Made by a program: the position numbers and the translations under genes
Shown here: in pieces, positions 17,612 to 26,303 of the stretch
Layout: each line of letters starts with the position of its first letter
Position numbering within the stretch: the stretch's first letter is position 1
The notes under the pieces: model-generated
Seen by the model: only the letters and a program-made list of their open reading frames with translations
Database searches by the model: none
Told to the model about the DNA's origin: nothing
Assembly (NCBI GenBank): GCA_018399235.1
Contig: JAGYOX010000011.1
Location: 1-43,284, forward strand
Source of the DNA: Desulfobacterales bacterium
GTDB lineage: Bacteria > Desulfobacterota > Desulfobacteria > Desulfobacterales > Desulfosalsimonadaceae
Direction: 5' to 3'
DNA length: 43,284 bases

Positions 17612-18423
17612 GTAATGGAATAAACGCCTTGGTTCTTTGCGGATACGGTTTGAACTGCGACATTGAAACCGCCCATGCGCTGGAGCTAGCCGGTGCGAAT
17701 GCCAGGCGGGTCCATATCAACTCCGTGATTGACGGGTCAGTAAATTTGGCCGATTTTCAGCTGATGGCTTTCGTGGGTGGATTTTCCTGGGGAGACGACC
17801 ACGGGGCCGGCGTCATTCAGGCGGTTCGCATGAAAAAAAATGCAGGCGACAAGATCCTTAAATTCGTTGCGGATGGGAACCTGGTAATGGGTATCTGCAA
17901 CGGGTTTCAGACCATCGTCAACCTGGGCCTGCTGCCCGGCTTTGACGGCAATTACCAGGACCGCTCGGTGGCCCTCACTTTCAACGACTGCGGCAACTTT
18001 CGGGACGATTGGGTGCATTTGCAGATAAATGAAGAAACCCCCTGTGTATTTACAAGAGGGGTTTCCCGCATTGAACTGCCGATACGGCACGGAGAGGGAA
18101 AATTCGTGGCAGCGGATTCCGTGTTAAGCCGTCTGATCCGTGAAAACCAAGTGGTGTGCCGCTATGCCCGCGCAGACGGCAGTCCGGCGGACGGTGGATT
18201 CCCCGATAATCCCAACGGTTCCATGCATGATATTGCCGGCATTTGCGATCCCACCGGCCGGATTTTCGGCCTTATGCCGCACCCGGAAGCCTTCAACCAT
18301 CCTACCAACCATCCAGATTGGCCGCAAACTAAGGAGCGGACAGGCCGTGGGGAAGCCACTGCGCCGGGTTTTCCGGTTACCGGTATTCGTATGTTTGAGA
18401 ATGCCCTTAATTACTTTCAGTAA
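17608..18423 (+). CDS. purQ: Phosphoribosylformylglycinamidine synthase glutaminase subunit
   Basis: Class I glutamine amidotransferase that feeds ammonia to PurL. The nucleophile cysteine is in VMGICNGFQT, and the His/Glu partners are in GLMPHPEAFNH near the C-terminus. The ATG at 17608 overlaps the purL stop as ATGA and gives 271 residues; an in-frame ATG at 17581 would add nine residues encoded inside purL. It is longer than PurQ of Bacillus type (about 227), as is usual for the form that pairs with the PurS-PurS-PurL fusion. Converges with the DUF1614 gene 27 bases away. Confidence 0.95.
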   Translation: MSNGINALVLCGYGLNCDIETAHALELAGANARRVHINSVIDGSVNLADFQLMAFVGGFSWGDDHGAGVIQAVRMKKNAGDKILKFVADGNLVMGICNGFQTIVNLGLLPGFDGNYQDRSVALTFNDCGNFRDDWVHLQINEETPCVFTRGVSRIELPIRHGEGKFVAADSVLSRLIRENQVVCRYARADGSPADGGFPDNPNGSMHDIAGICDPTGRIFGLMPHPEAFNHPTNHPDWPQTKERTGRGEATAPGFPVTGIRMFENALNYFQ

Positions 18424-18450
18424 TTTATCCTCTAAAGCGCAGGAATCCAG

Positions 18451-19128
18451 CTAATAGGCGAGAAGCGTCGCCAGCAGCCCGGAAATCACGATTCCGTCAA
18501 ATGTTCCCGCCCCGCCGATACTTGCAACACTGGTATTGATCGTTTTGATTTCGTTTAAATGCAAAAGGTCGGCACCGATGAGGGGGCCTAGAACCCCTGC
18601 GCAAAATGCTATTATGGGTGCCATCTCCTGGTGGAAAAGGATCCCGCAGAGTGCGGCCAAAAGGCCTGGAAGAAGGGTTGGCATAGCAATTCCTACTTTC
18701 GGAATGGGCCGAGCCATATGGTAGCAGGCGGCGGCATTAATGGCCACGGCGATTAATGTTAGCATAAGGTCTGAAATGCCTAAAAGGCTGATGCGAATAA
18801 ACTCATAGGCCACAATGATCACCGGAACCACACACCCCCCGAAGTTAACCGCAATGACCGTATAGGGGGTTCGGCGCACGCGGTCCGGAAACATCCGTTC
18901 AAAACCGAACATACCGAAGGCATGGGATTCAAGGATTTCTGTTCTAGGGATTTGTTTGACCGGAATGTTGATCATTCCCCCAAGAAAAATTCCAAGTGCC
19001 GCGCATATCGAAACCCCCGGGCTTAAACCCAACCGGCCCAGTGCTGTAAGCATGATATCTGCAAGAAATATGGGCAGAAGAATCAGCAGGCTGAAAAAAG
19101 CGGCAAGGGGCAGGCATCCGTATGGCAT
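18451..19128 (-). CDS. DUF1614 family membrane protein
   Basis: 225 residues with about six hydrophobic segments, beginning PYGCLPLAAFFSLLILLP, and the FGGCVVPV and FDGIVISGLLATLLAY segments typical of DUF1614 proteins, which occur in archaea and anaerobic bacteria. Function is unknown. A GGGAG ribosome binding site sits 7 bases before the ATG. Convergent with purQ and separated from the next plus-strand gene by a repeat-rich 0.66 kb gap, so context offers no functional clue. Confidence 0.8.
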   Translation of the reverse strand: MPYGCLPLAAFFSLLILLPIFLADIMLTALGRLGLSPGVSICAALGIFLGGMINIPVKQIPRTEILESHAFGMFGFERMFPDRVRRTPYTVIAVNFGGCVVPVIIVAYEFIRISLLGISDLMLTLIAVAINAAACYHMARPIPKVGIAMPTLLPGLLAALCGILFHQEMAPIIAFCAGVLGPLIGADLLHLNEIKTINTSVASIGGAGTFDGIVISGLLATLLAY

Positions 19129-19263
19129 GAAATCGCTCCCAAAATTGTGGTTATGGTATTAGATGATATCCTTTTTTTTTTGCATATTATGCCGAAGGGC
19201 TGCAACCAAAATCATCAACCGGCGTTTCCGGATGGAAAGCCTATCCAGCCTTTTAAGTAACTT

Positions 19264-19354
19264 CAAGGTATTAGGTATTAGGTATAAGGTACAAGGTGAA
19301 AGGTACAAGGTACAAGGTACAAGGTACAAGGTGCAAGGTGCAAGGTACAAGGTT
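19264..19354 (+). repeat. Tandem heptad array, 13 units
   Basis: Thirteen 7-base units, mostly CAAGGTA and CAAGGTG, with TTAGGTA and TAAGGTA near the left end. The left flank AAGTAACTTCAAGGTA closely matches that of the array at 26042 (AAGTAACATCAAGGTA), so a larger unit than the heptads seems to have been copied. Confidence 0.9.
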
Positions 19355-19511
19355 AAATTCCAAATTACAATATCCAAAAGACAAACAAATTCCAAAAATC
19401 GAATCCCAATTTTTAAAACAACCCCTCTTTTGTCGAATGCCCCGCTGTTTTGAATTTTGGTCATTGGAATTTGGGTATTGTTTGTTTTTTGAGATTTGAG
19501 ATTTGAAATTT
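19355..19511. repeat. AT-rich imperfect inverted repeat of AAATTCCAAA-type words
   Basis: The left part carries AAATTCCAAATTACAA and ACAAACAAATTCCAAAA; the right part (about 19450-19511) carries their approximate complements TTTTGGTCATTGGAATTTG and TTGTTTGTTTTTTGAGATTTG. Such blocks often follow AAGGTAC-type heptads in related genomes. No gene is visible. Confidence 0.5.
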
Positions 19512-19792
19512 CGATTCTCCCTCAGCCTTCCAGCGGACGCGTTTTGCTACGTCATCCGCTTCTGCAAATGGCGGGCTAAAGCCCGTTGCTACATTGTATT
19601 TACAATAGAAGTCACTTATAGGCCCGGAGAGAACATCCACAATGGGGGACCGGCCTCAGCGTTAAAGAGGAATTTTCTGTTGTTGATCCGGTCATTTATA
19701 GATTATATGTTAACTATACTTGTTTGTGTCCTTGCGGACCGACATTTTGCCATTATTGATTGAGTATACTAAAAAAAAAGGAATACTGACGT
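19512..19792. other. Upstream region of the molybdopterin pair; possible structured leader
   Basis: No convincing gene. A short hairpin CGGGC-TAAA-GCCCG lies at 19572-19585. Between about 19620 and 19680 there is a cluster of G/C-rich words (GGCCCGG, GACCGGCCTC, AAAGAGGAA) able to form short stems, in an otherwise AT-rich leader upstream of molybdenum-cofactor genes. A comparison with the Moco riboswitch class would be worthwhile; I cannot establish it by eye. Confidence 0.25.
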
Positions 19793-21460
19793 ATGTGTCT
19801 TTCAGGGCAGCGAATATGTGGAAAAACCAGGGATGAGTTTCTCGAGGCGATCCAATCTTTTCATGGATTCCCGGCGCCCGGTCTTGTGCTTGGGGCTTTT
19901 ATGGTGGATCTTGCCAAATCATTGATCGGAGAGGACGTGGAGGCGGACGCCATCGTTGAGACCCGGCATTGTTTGCCGGATGCGGTGCAGATATTTACAC
20001 CATGCACCATCGGCAACGGGTGGATGAAGATAATGGACTGGGACAAATTTGCTCTGACCCTATATGACCGCCATACACTTGAGGGGTATCGGGTCTGGTT
20101 TGATCTTGAAAAGACGAAGGCCTTCCCGGATCTTTACAATTGGTATATGCGTCTGGTACACAAAAAGGACCTGCCGATTTCCGTTCTTCTGGAGGTCTTG
20201 TTTGAGGCCGGGCATTCGGTTCTCTCATATCGGCCGGTAAAGGTGACTGGTTATTATCAGCGGGAGAAAAAAAAGACCATCAATATTTGCCCCGGATGCG
20301 GTGAAGCCTATCCTGCATGGCAGGGGTCGTTGTGCCGCGCCTGCCAGGGAGAAGGCTATTATGAAGGGCGTTTTGAGGATTCAAACGCCGAAGGGCTGAA
20401 GACGAATAAAGGCAAACCAGGTGATGATGGGCTGACATCAAGAAAAGTGCCGGTGGAAAAAGCGGTTGGAAGACGCTTAACCCATGATATTACCGAGATT
20501 CGAAAAGGCGAGTTCAAGGGCCGGGCGTTTAAAAAAGGACATGAGATCAAGCACGAAGACATTTGCCATTTCCATCGCCTGGGCAAACAGCATGTTTACA
20601 TAGAAGAAATCGAGGCCGGGCATATTCATGAAAACGAGGCTGCAAAATTAATGGCACAAGCTTTTTGCGGGCCGGGGGTTATGTGGGAGGGTGAGCCGGT
20701 TGAGGGAAAGCTCAAACTGTATGCAAAGTCCGACGGCCTTTTGAAGGTCTCAAAAGATGCCCTCGCCGATATCAATATGCTGGGCGATGTGATGTGCGCT
20801 ACCCGCCACACAAACACTATGGTAAAAGCCGGTGCCATTGTCGCAGCTACGCGTGCCATTCCCCTGATGATTCGAAAGGAAGTGGTGGACCGGGCCATTG
20901 AGATAGCTCAATTCTGTTCACCTCTTATCGATGTCAGAGAATTGAAGCAGGCGGATGTCGGCATTATCATCACCGGCAATGAGGTTTATCATCAGACAAT
21001 CGAGGATCAGTTTGAGGCCATTCTCCGGTCGAAAGTTACGGAACTCGGTTCGAATGTTGCCGACGTGGCATTTGCACCGGATGACGCAGATGTCATCGCC
21101 GATACGATTCGGCGATTTCTATCCACAGGGGTTGACCTGATACTGACATCAGGGGGGATGTCAGTGGATCCTGATGACGTCACCCGGGTAGGTGTGGTAA
21201 AAGCGGGCGGAAAAGAATGCACCTATGGATCGCCGGTTTTGCCTGGGGCCATGTTCCTGGTCGCCTATATCGGCGGGGTGCCAGTATTAGGCGTGCCTGC
21301 CTGCGGTATCTATCATAAAACCACTATGCTGGATTTGGTCCTGCCCCGTGTACTCGCCGGAGACATCTTGGACAGGTCCGATATTTCAGCAATGGGCCAT
21401 GGCGGTCTGTGTCTGGACTGTGAGGTCTGCCGGTTTCCGGATTGTCCGTTTGGAAAGTAG
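19793..21460 (+). CDS. FmdE-domain / molybdopterin-binding domain fusion protein
   Basis: Four parts over 555 residues. Residues 1-155 are FmdE-like (SFHGFPAPGLVLGAF, C60 in TRHCLPDA, CTIGNG). Next comes a zinc ribbon with C166-x2-C169 and C181-x2-C184. From about residue 218 a MoeA-type N-terminal lobe (VGRRLTHDI) leads into a molybdopterin-binding MogA/MoeA fold with TSGGMSVDPDDVTR at about 450. The C-terminus is a cysteine-rich tail (CLDCEVCRFPDCPFGK). FmdE is named from formylmethanofuran dehydrogenase operons, but in bacteria such fusions are thought to help molybdenum or tungsten enzyme maturation. The next gene is a MoeA homologue. An AAAGGA ribosome binding site supports the ATG. Domain calls are good; the role is inference. 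Confidence 0.85.
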   Translation: MCLSGQRICGKTRDEFLEAIQSFHGFPAPGLVLGAFMVDLAKSLIGEDVEADAIVETRHCLPDAVQIFTPCTIGNGWMKIMDWDKFALTLYDRHTLEGYRVWFDLEKTKAFPDLYNWYMRLVHKKDLPISVLLEVLFEAGHSVLSYRPVKVTGYYQREKKKTINICPGCGEAYPAWQGSLCRACQGEGYYEGRFEDSNAEGLKTNKGKPGDDGLTSRKVPVEKAVGRRLTHDITEIRKGEFKGRAFKKGHEIKHEDICHFHRLGKQHVYIEEIEAGHIHENEAAKLMAQAFCGPGVMWEGEPVEGKLKLYAKSDGLLKVSKDALADINMLGDVMCATRHTNTMVKAGAIVAATRAIPLMIRKEVVDRAIEIAQFCSPLIDVRELKQADVGIIITGNEVYHQTIEDQFEAILRSKVTELGSNVADVAFAPDDADVIADTIRRFLSTGVDLILTSGGMSVDPDDVTRVGVVKAGGKECTYGSPVLPGAMFLVAYIGGVPVLGVPACGIYHKTTMLDLVLPRVLAGDILDRSDISAMGHGGLCLDCEVCRFPDCPFGK

Positions 21461-21553
21461 CTGAATGTTTTACAGCATATGTCTAGTCGGTACATATTGA
21501 CGGCCTTGCATTGGGTTGAAAAAAAACTGATAAAGATTTTTCAAGGGGTTTGA

Positions 21554-22798
21554 TTGGACATACATGATATCGGTTTTGACCATGCATATCGGTTAGCCCT
21601 TGCCAATGCCGCACCCATCGGCAGACAAAAGCTTCCGGTTCACCAGGCCGTCGGTCATGTGCTGGCCGAGCCGGTGATCGCTAAAGTTAATTCCCCGTCA
21701 GTCAATGCGTCATTAAAAGACGGTTATGCCGTTGTTTCCCCCGATATATCAGGGGCGCGTCCTGATCATGGAATAAAGCTGAAAATCATTGGCAGCATTG
21801 CTGCGGGGGATCGCCCGAATATACCGATGGTCAGGGGGCAGGCGTTTCGGATACTAACCGGTGCGCCCCTGCCGGAAGGGGCTGAAGCCGTATTGGCTGA
21901 TGAGTTTGCCGAGATAAATGGCAAATATATAACCGCCCTGGCCGATGCCGCTCCGGGAAAAAATGTTCAGCCAAAAGGCGAGGATGTTTCCATCGGCGCG
22001 AGGCTTGCTGATATCGGGGATCTGGTGTCGCCGCAACTGGTAGGCCTTTTGGTAGCTGGCGGCATATCGGAGCCGTTGGTGTACCGAAAACCTAAAGTCG
22101 GACTTCTTGCGATCGGCAGTGAAATACTGCCTCCAGGTGCCCCCTTGGTACCCGGCAAGCTTTATGCCAGCAATGTTTCAATTCAGCAGGCGTGGCTCGC
22201 GGGTGAGGGGTTTGATACGGAAATTTTGTTTTCCGAAGATTCTTCTAATGAAATTGCCGCCGCCCTCCAAAAGATTCATGCCGCCTGCGACGTAGTGATA
22301 ACCTCCGGCGGTGCCTGGAAAGGGGACCGGGATCTGGTGGTGAAGGTTCTGGACTCCCTTGGTTGGGAGATGCTTTTTCACCGGACGCGAATGGCACCGG
22401 GGAAAGCCATGGCTGCAGGCAGCCTGGAAGATAAGCCGGTATTTTGTCTCCCTGGTGGACCGGCATCCAATGAGGCCGCTTTTATTATGATCGTTTTTCC
22501 GGCAATTTTGAAAGCGTCGGGATTCAGGCGATGCCATTACCTGTATTTAAACGGCCGGCTGGAAACAGGAATATCCGGCCAGGCGGACTGGACCCAGTTT
22601 ATTCAATGCGAAATTGTGCAGATTCAGCCTGAGATCCTTTTGCGGACCAACAAATTGAAGAGCCGGCTCGCGGCCATCGCCCGGACTCCGGCGATCGTCA
22701 CAGTCCCTGAAGGCGTCGAGACAATCTCTGCCGGCACACAGGTGCCTTTTATATGCCTGGATAGGGGGATATTTGAATGGAAGATCAGGTTTTCTTGA
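21554..22798 (+). CDS. moeA: MoeA-family molybdopterin molybdenumtransferase
   Basis: Inserts molybdate (or tungstate) into adenylyl-molybdopterin. The 414 residues show the N-terminal VHQAVGHVLAEPV and LKDGYAV, with the Asp that activates the substrate, the RILTGAPLPEGAEAV segment, and the GSEIL nucleotide-fold start. The motif that is usually SGGVSVG-x-x-D is here TSGGAWKGDRD, a distinct variant, so a specialised role or metal is possible. The start is TTG at 21554 with AAGGGG 5 bases upstream; no in-frame ATG exists nearby. It lies 93 bases after the FmdE fusion and ends 4 bases from the convergent kinase gene. Confidence 0.88.
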   Translation: MDIHDIGFDHAYRLALANAAPIGRQKLPVHQAVGHVLAEPVIAKVNSPSVNASLKDGYAVVSPDISGARPDHGIKLKIIGSIAAGDRPNIPMVRGQAFRILTGAPLPEGAEAVLADEFAEINGKYITALADAAPGKNVQPKGEDVSIGARLADIGDLVSPQLVGLLVAGGISEPLVYRKPKVGLLAIGSEILPPGAPLVPGKLYASNVSIQQAWLAGEGFDTEILFSEDSSNEIAAALQKIHAACDVVITSGGAWKGDRDLVVKVLDSLGWEMLFHRTRMAPGKAMAAGSLEDKPVFCLPGGPASNEAAFIMIVFPAILKASGFRRCHYLYLNGRLETGISGQADWTQFIQCEIVQIQPEILLRTNKLKSRLAAIARTPAIVTVPEGVETISAGTQVPFICLDRGIFEWKIRFS

Positions 22799-22802
22799 GA
22801 AC

Positions 22803-25800
22803 TCAGCTATTAAGTGCCTCGCAGACCTTTTTCAGCATTTTTTCCAAAGGGTAGGGCTTTTGGAGAAAATGGAACTGGTTCCCCTCGATGATGTCGATGC
22901 GGGCTTTTTCCTCAGTATAGCCGCTGCTAAGCAGTACTTTTGTGTCTGAATTTTTGGATATCATGCTTTTTGCCAGGTCAATGCCGTTTCCATCCGGAAG
23001 GACGATGTCACTGAACAATAGATCAAAATTTTTCTTTTCATTCGCGATTGCTTCATTGGCTTCGGCAACAGAGGCTACCGGTTCAACTTGGTATCCTTTG
23101 GTTTCAAGTGCTGAATTAATCATTTCGCGGACTTCCTGCTGATCCTCAACCAGCAGAATTCTTTCCCCTTTACCGGTATCGGCTTGGATGGTTTCATGAT
23201 CTGCCGGCCTTTTTCCCCCGGTTTGGACGATTCTATCCTTTAATACGGGAAGATATATTTTAAATCGGGTCCCATAGGATGGCTCGCTATAGACGTTAAT
23301 CCAGCCATTGTGTTGCTTGACCACCCCGTAGACGACGGACAGCCCGAGTCCCGTCCCCTTACTGGAAACCTTGGTGGTAAAAAACGGTTCGAATATGTTT
23401 TCAATTACTTTTGAGTCCATTCCGCAGCCGTTGTCCTCAAAGGTCAGGCAGACAAATTCGCCGGATCGGGCATAAGTAAATTGGCGGCTGTAGACCTCGT
23501 CAACTATTGTATTTTCAGTTATGATGCGCAGACTTCCACCCTCAGGCATGGCATCCCGGGCGTTGACCGCAAGATTTAAGATAATCTGCTCCATCTGGGC
23601 GGGATCGGCATTGATCTGCTTTAAGTCCGCCCCAAGCTCTGTCCGGAGCTCAATATTTTCTCCGATCAGGCGTTGGAGCATTCTTTCCATGCTACCTACC
23701 ACGTCGTTGATATTAATAGCCGTTTTTTCCAGTACCTGGCGACGGCTGAATGCCAATAACTGTCTGGTCAAAGCCGCAGAACGCTCGGCTGCGTTTCTGA
23801 TTTCCTGAAGATATTTTTCCTGTTTTTCCGGCTTATTTTTTTTCAGCTGCATCAGATCGGCACAGCCTAAAATGGTGGTCAGGTAGTTGTTGAAATCATG
23901 GGCCACACCCCCCGCCAGTGTCCCGATGGCCTCCATTTTCTGGGAATGATATAGTTGGGACTGGACCTGTTCCTTTTCCAGCTGTATTTTTTTGAGATCG
24001 CTGATGTCCGTCACAATCCCCATAAAACCGGTAAATTCGCCTTCATCATTGAAAATCGGATTGGGTGATACAACGCTGGAGAGAACCCGATTATTTTTAC
24101 CGATCCAGTCAATTTCGAAAACATGCGTGTCGCTCTGCGGCCAGTTGGCCACTTCTTCTTCAAGTTTTTGCTGATTATTCGCGTCCAGGAACTCAATTGC
24201 CGGTTTGCCGATAATTTCCTCCGCACTGTATCCGGACATCCTGCACAGGGCGTTATTAACATAACTGACGTGAAGCTGCGGGTCAATGATGGCCACGCCG
24301 TCATTCATGGTTTCAACAAGCATCTGGTAGTTTTTTAAAATCGCTACGGCTTCTTTTCTCTGGGTAATATCTCGTACCAGTCCTTGGGCAACTTTTTGTT
24401 CGTTAATTTCAAAAACGTTTGCTGAGACTTCAGCCGAAAACCGCTCGCCGTTTTTTTTCTGAAATTCGGTTTCAAAATTGACAAATCCATCTGTCGCAAG
24501 CGCTTCAAATGCCGCTTGACTTTTTTCCGGCGGCTCTTGGGGGTGGAGATCCCGGACATTAAAAGTAAGCATCTCCTCTTTTGAATACCCAAAAAGTTCA
24601 AGCGCCTTGTTATTCACATCAAAGATTCGGCCCTCTAAGTCATGGATGAAGATGCCCTCATGTGAATAAAGGAAAAGATTGCTATATTTCTCCTCGCTTT
24701 CACGGAGTTTGAGTTCGTTTTCCCGACGCTTGGCGATCAAATCATCGAGTTCATCTTTGATGATTTTAATTGAGTTAAAAACACTGGCAAATGGGTGGTT
24801 TGGGTCAATTTCGCTGATATTTGCATCAATCCCATCTTTTTCCCAGTTAATACTGCCGATAAACAAAAGAAGCTCATCAATATAGCGCTGTATCAGACTG
24901 TCCTGTTGCTCATCCCCTTGTTTTGGCGGGTGCCGCTTCTTGCTCTGGTCCTTTTGGATCAATTCAAACGCCTGGTTGATATCTCCGGCAGTCATAATAG
25001 TAAACGGCGAAATGGGTTTGGCCATTTTTATCAGGGTCGAAATCAGGGCATTGGCGCCAAACATCACATACATGCGGAAAGGGTTTTCACGATGCCAGCT
25101 AAGTACATACTTCATAAACAACTGTCGGGTTTTGCGGCTGAACCCTGAAATTTTGGATGCATCAACAACGATATATTCGAAATCTGCCTGTTGTTTTACA
25201 GAGTTATAAACTTTACTGACAAGCGGAATATGTTCGGCCTTGAGCTCGCCTTCCGGGATCGAAAAAAGGATGTTTTGATCGACAATAACGCTTTTGCTGC
25301 AGTAATCATGGGTTTTAAATTCCCACTCAGGACTGGTGAGAAGTTCCGCAGGGGACAGGGTACCGCTTTCATTACTGTATCTGAGGGGTTCATTGAATAC
25401 ATATGTTCCCTTGGGCAGATTAATGGCATCACATATTTCAAGCGCTTTTTCAATGGCCTGGGGATATTGTCCGCCGGTAAAAACGTTTTTACCCGGAAAG
25501 GTAAAGCGTTTGCCGATTTTTATTGCAAGATTCAGAAGCTGTGAGAGATTGCATAAAAACAGCGCCACTACCCGCTCATTGTGGTTAAAATAGTCGATAA
25601 AATATTTTCTGGCATCAAAGGTGACATTTTTCAGGCGGGAATAGTCTTCGATCTGTATGTAGCGGCCGGTGCCGCCGGCAATATGGGCGGCAACCGCATC
25701 ATCTATCCTCAGGGAGGACTTAATGGTATTTAGATCTACATTGCCAACCGGCCGGGTGTAGAGGATGGAATCCCCAATTATCCAGAAATCGACCGTATAA

Positions 25801-25916
25801 TCGTCGCCGATTTTTTGACTTTGCCATTCGGGCCGTGTATATATTTCAAGTCCGGTGACCGGGCAAAAATACTTTTTTATGCAGGTATTATAATTTTCAT
25901 TATGGGTGGTAACCAT
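22803..25916 (-). CDS. Hybrid sensor histidine kinase with duplicated STAS-like N-terminus
   Basis: 1037 residues with no membrane segment, so probably cytoplasmic. Two similar modules at about 40-165 and 202-322 share the pattern ILYTRP/ILFSIP, a central D-[YA]-S-[RK], and FTGG/MTAGD near the end; they resemble STAS or SpoIIAA folds. PAS domains follow at about 405-525 and 530-650. The HisKA phosphoacceptor His is about residue 673 (GGVAHDFNN), followed by HATPase_c (NLAVNARDAMPEGG, GTGLGLSVVYG), and a C-terminal receiver has its Asp in FSDIVLPDGNG. No partner regulator is adjacent. The last 500 residues closely resemble those of the 2000-residue kinase at 34090-40092. The ATG lacks a visible ribosome binding site. 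Confidence 0.92.
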   Translation of the reverse strand: MVTTHNENYNTCIKKYFCPVTGLEIYTRPEWQSQKIGDDYTVDFWIIGDSILYTRPVGNVDLNTIKSSLRIDDAVAAHIAGGTGRYIQIEDYSRLKNVTFDARKYFIDYFNHNERVVALFLCNLSQLLNLAIKIGKRFTFPGKNVFTGGQYPQAIEKALEICDAINLPKGTYVFNEPLRYSNESGTLSPAELLTSPEWEFKTHDYCSKSVIVDQNILFSIPEGELKAEHIPLVSKVYNSVKQQADFEYIVVDASKISGFSRKTRQLFMKYVLSWHRENPFRMYVMFGANALISTLIKMAKPISPFTIMTAGDINQAFELIQKDQSKKRHPPKQGDEQQDSLIQRYIDELLLFIGSINWEKDGIDANISEIDPNHPFASVFNSIKIIKDELDDLIAKRRENELKLRESEEKYSNLFLYSHEGIFIHDLEGRIFDVNNKALELFGYSKEEMLTFNVRDLHPQEPPEKSQAAFEALATDGFVNFETEFQKKNGERFSAEVSANVFEINEQKVAQGLVRDITQRKEAVAILKNYQMLVETMNDGVAIIDPQLHVSYVNNALCRMSGYSAEEIIGKPAIEFLDANNQQKLEEEVANWPQSDTHVFEIDWIGKNNRVLSSVVSPNPIFNDEGEFTGFMGIVTDISDLKKIQLEKEQVQSQLYHSQKMEAIGTLAGGVAHDFNNYLTTILGCADLMQLKKNKPEKQEKYLQEIRNAAERSAALTRQLLAFSRRQVLEKTAININDVVGSMERMLQRLIGENIELRTELGADLKQINADPAQMEQIILNLAVNARDAMPEGGSLRIITENTIVDEVYSRQFTYARSGEFVCLTFEDNGCGMDSKVIENIFEPFFTTKVSSKGTGLGLSVVYGVVKQHNGWINVYSEPSYGTRFKIYLPVLKDRIVQTGGKRPADHETIQADTGKGERILLVEDQQEVREMINSALETKGYQVEPVASVAEANEAIANEKKNFDLLFSDIVLPDGNGIDLAKSMISKNSDTKVLLSSGYTEEKARIDIIEGNQFHFLQKPYPLEKMLKKVCEALNS

Positions 25917-26041
25917 ATTTGATTATACCATTTTAAAAATATATTATTTTCATAATAGAAATCTTGATACATAGAAAGAAAAATTTTAAATATTCAAAGC
26001 AGATGGCCATATAAAATCAAATCTGGACTTCTAAGTAACAT

Positions 26042-26097
26042 CAAGGTACAAGGTGAAAGGTGCAAGGTTTAAGGTTTAAGGTATAGGGTATAAGGTT
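26042..26097 (+). repeat. Tandem heptad array, 8 units
   Basis: Eight 7-base units (CAAGGTA, CAAGGTG, AAAGGTG, CAAGGTT, TAAGGTT, TAAGGTA, TAGGGTA, TAAGGTT). The left flank AAGTAACAT matches that of the array at 19264. Members mix the types seen at 14494 and 19264. Confidence 0.85.
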
Positions 26098-26110
26098 AAA
26101 AAAATCAAAA

Positions 26111-26142
26111 CCTTAGTGCCTTAGTGCCTCAGTGCCTTAGTG
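26111..26142 (+). repeat. Octamer tandem repeat, 4 units
   Basis: Four units of CCTYAGTG (CCTTAGTG three times, CCTCAGTG once) directly downstream of the heptad array. A different period and sequence from the heptads. Confidence 0.8.
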
Positions 26143-26303
26143 CCTTTACCCGGCAGTAAAAGTTACTTTTAGGCTCGGCCCCAGGCGGCGGCCCGGGGGG
26201 GTTACTTTCAAGGAACCTGACTTTGATCTTTTTCATTGCTGTCGTTTAGAGGCACCATCGTAATAAGGCATATTTTGTAGTAGTATGGAGGGAGGGATAC
26301 GAT

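Larger units (their letters stand above)
25917..26303. other. Repeat-bearing gap between kinase and SGNH hydrolase genes
   Basis: No gene. It contains a heptad array (26042-26097), an octamer array (26111-26142), then a GC-rich patch around 26170-26205. The first 100 bases are AT-rich and include TATAAT on the minus strand (25927-25922), only 6 bases before the kinase ATG, without a matching -35 box. Confidence 0.6.

Noticed and set aside
19159-19464. Open frames on both strands across 19159-19499
   Set aside because: They translate the CAAGGTA array and its flanks, with low complexity and no ribosome binding site; not credible proteins.
19503-19763. Plus-strand open frame of 86 residues before the FmdE fusion gene
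   Set aside because: Starts in the AT-rich repeat block, covers a short hairpin repeat and shows no family features.
25917-25950. Promoter of the hybrid kinase gene at TATAAT 25922-25927 (minus strand)
   Set aside because: The -10 match is perfect but lies 6 bases from the ATG and has no -35 partner at a workable distance.
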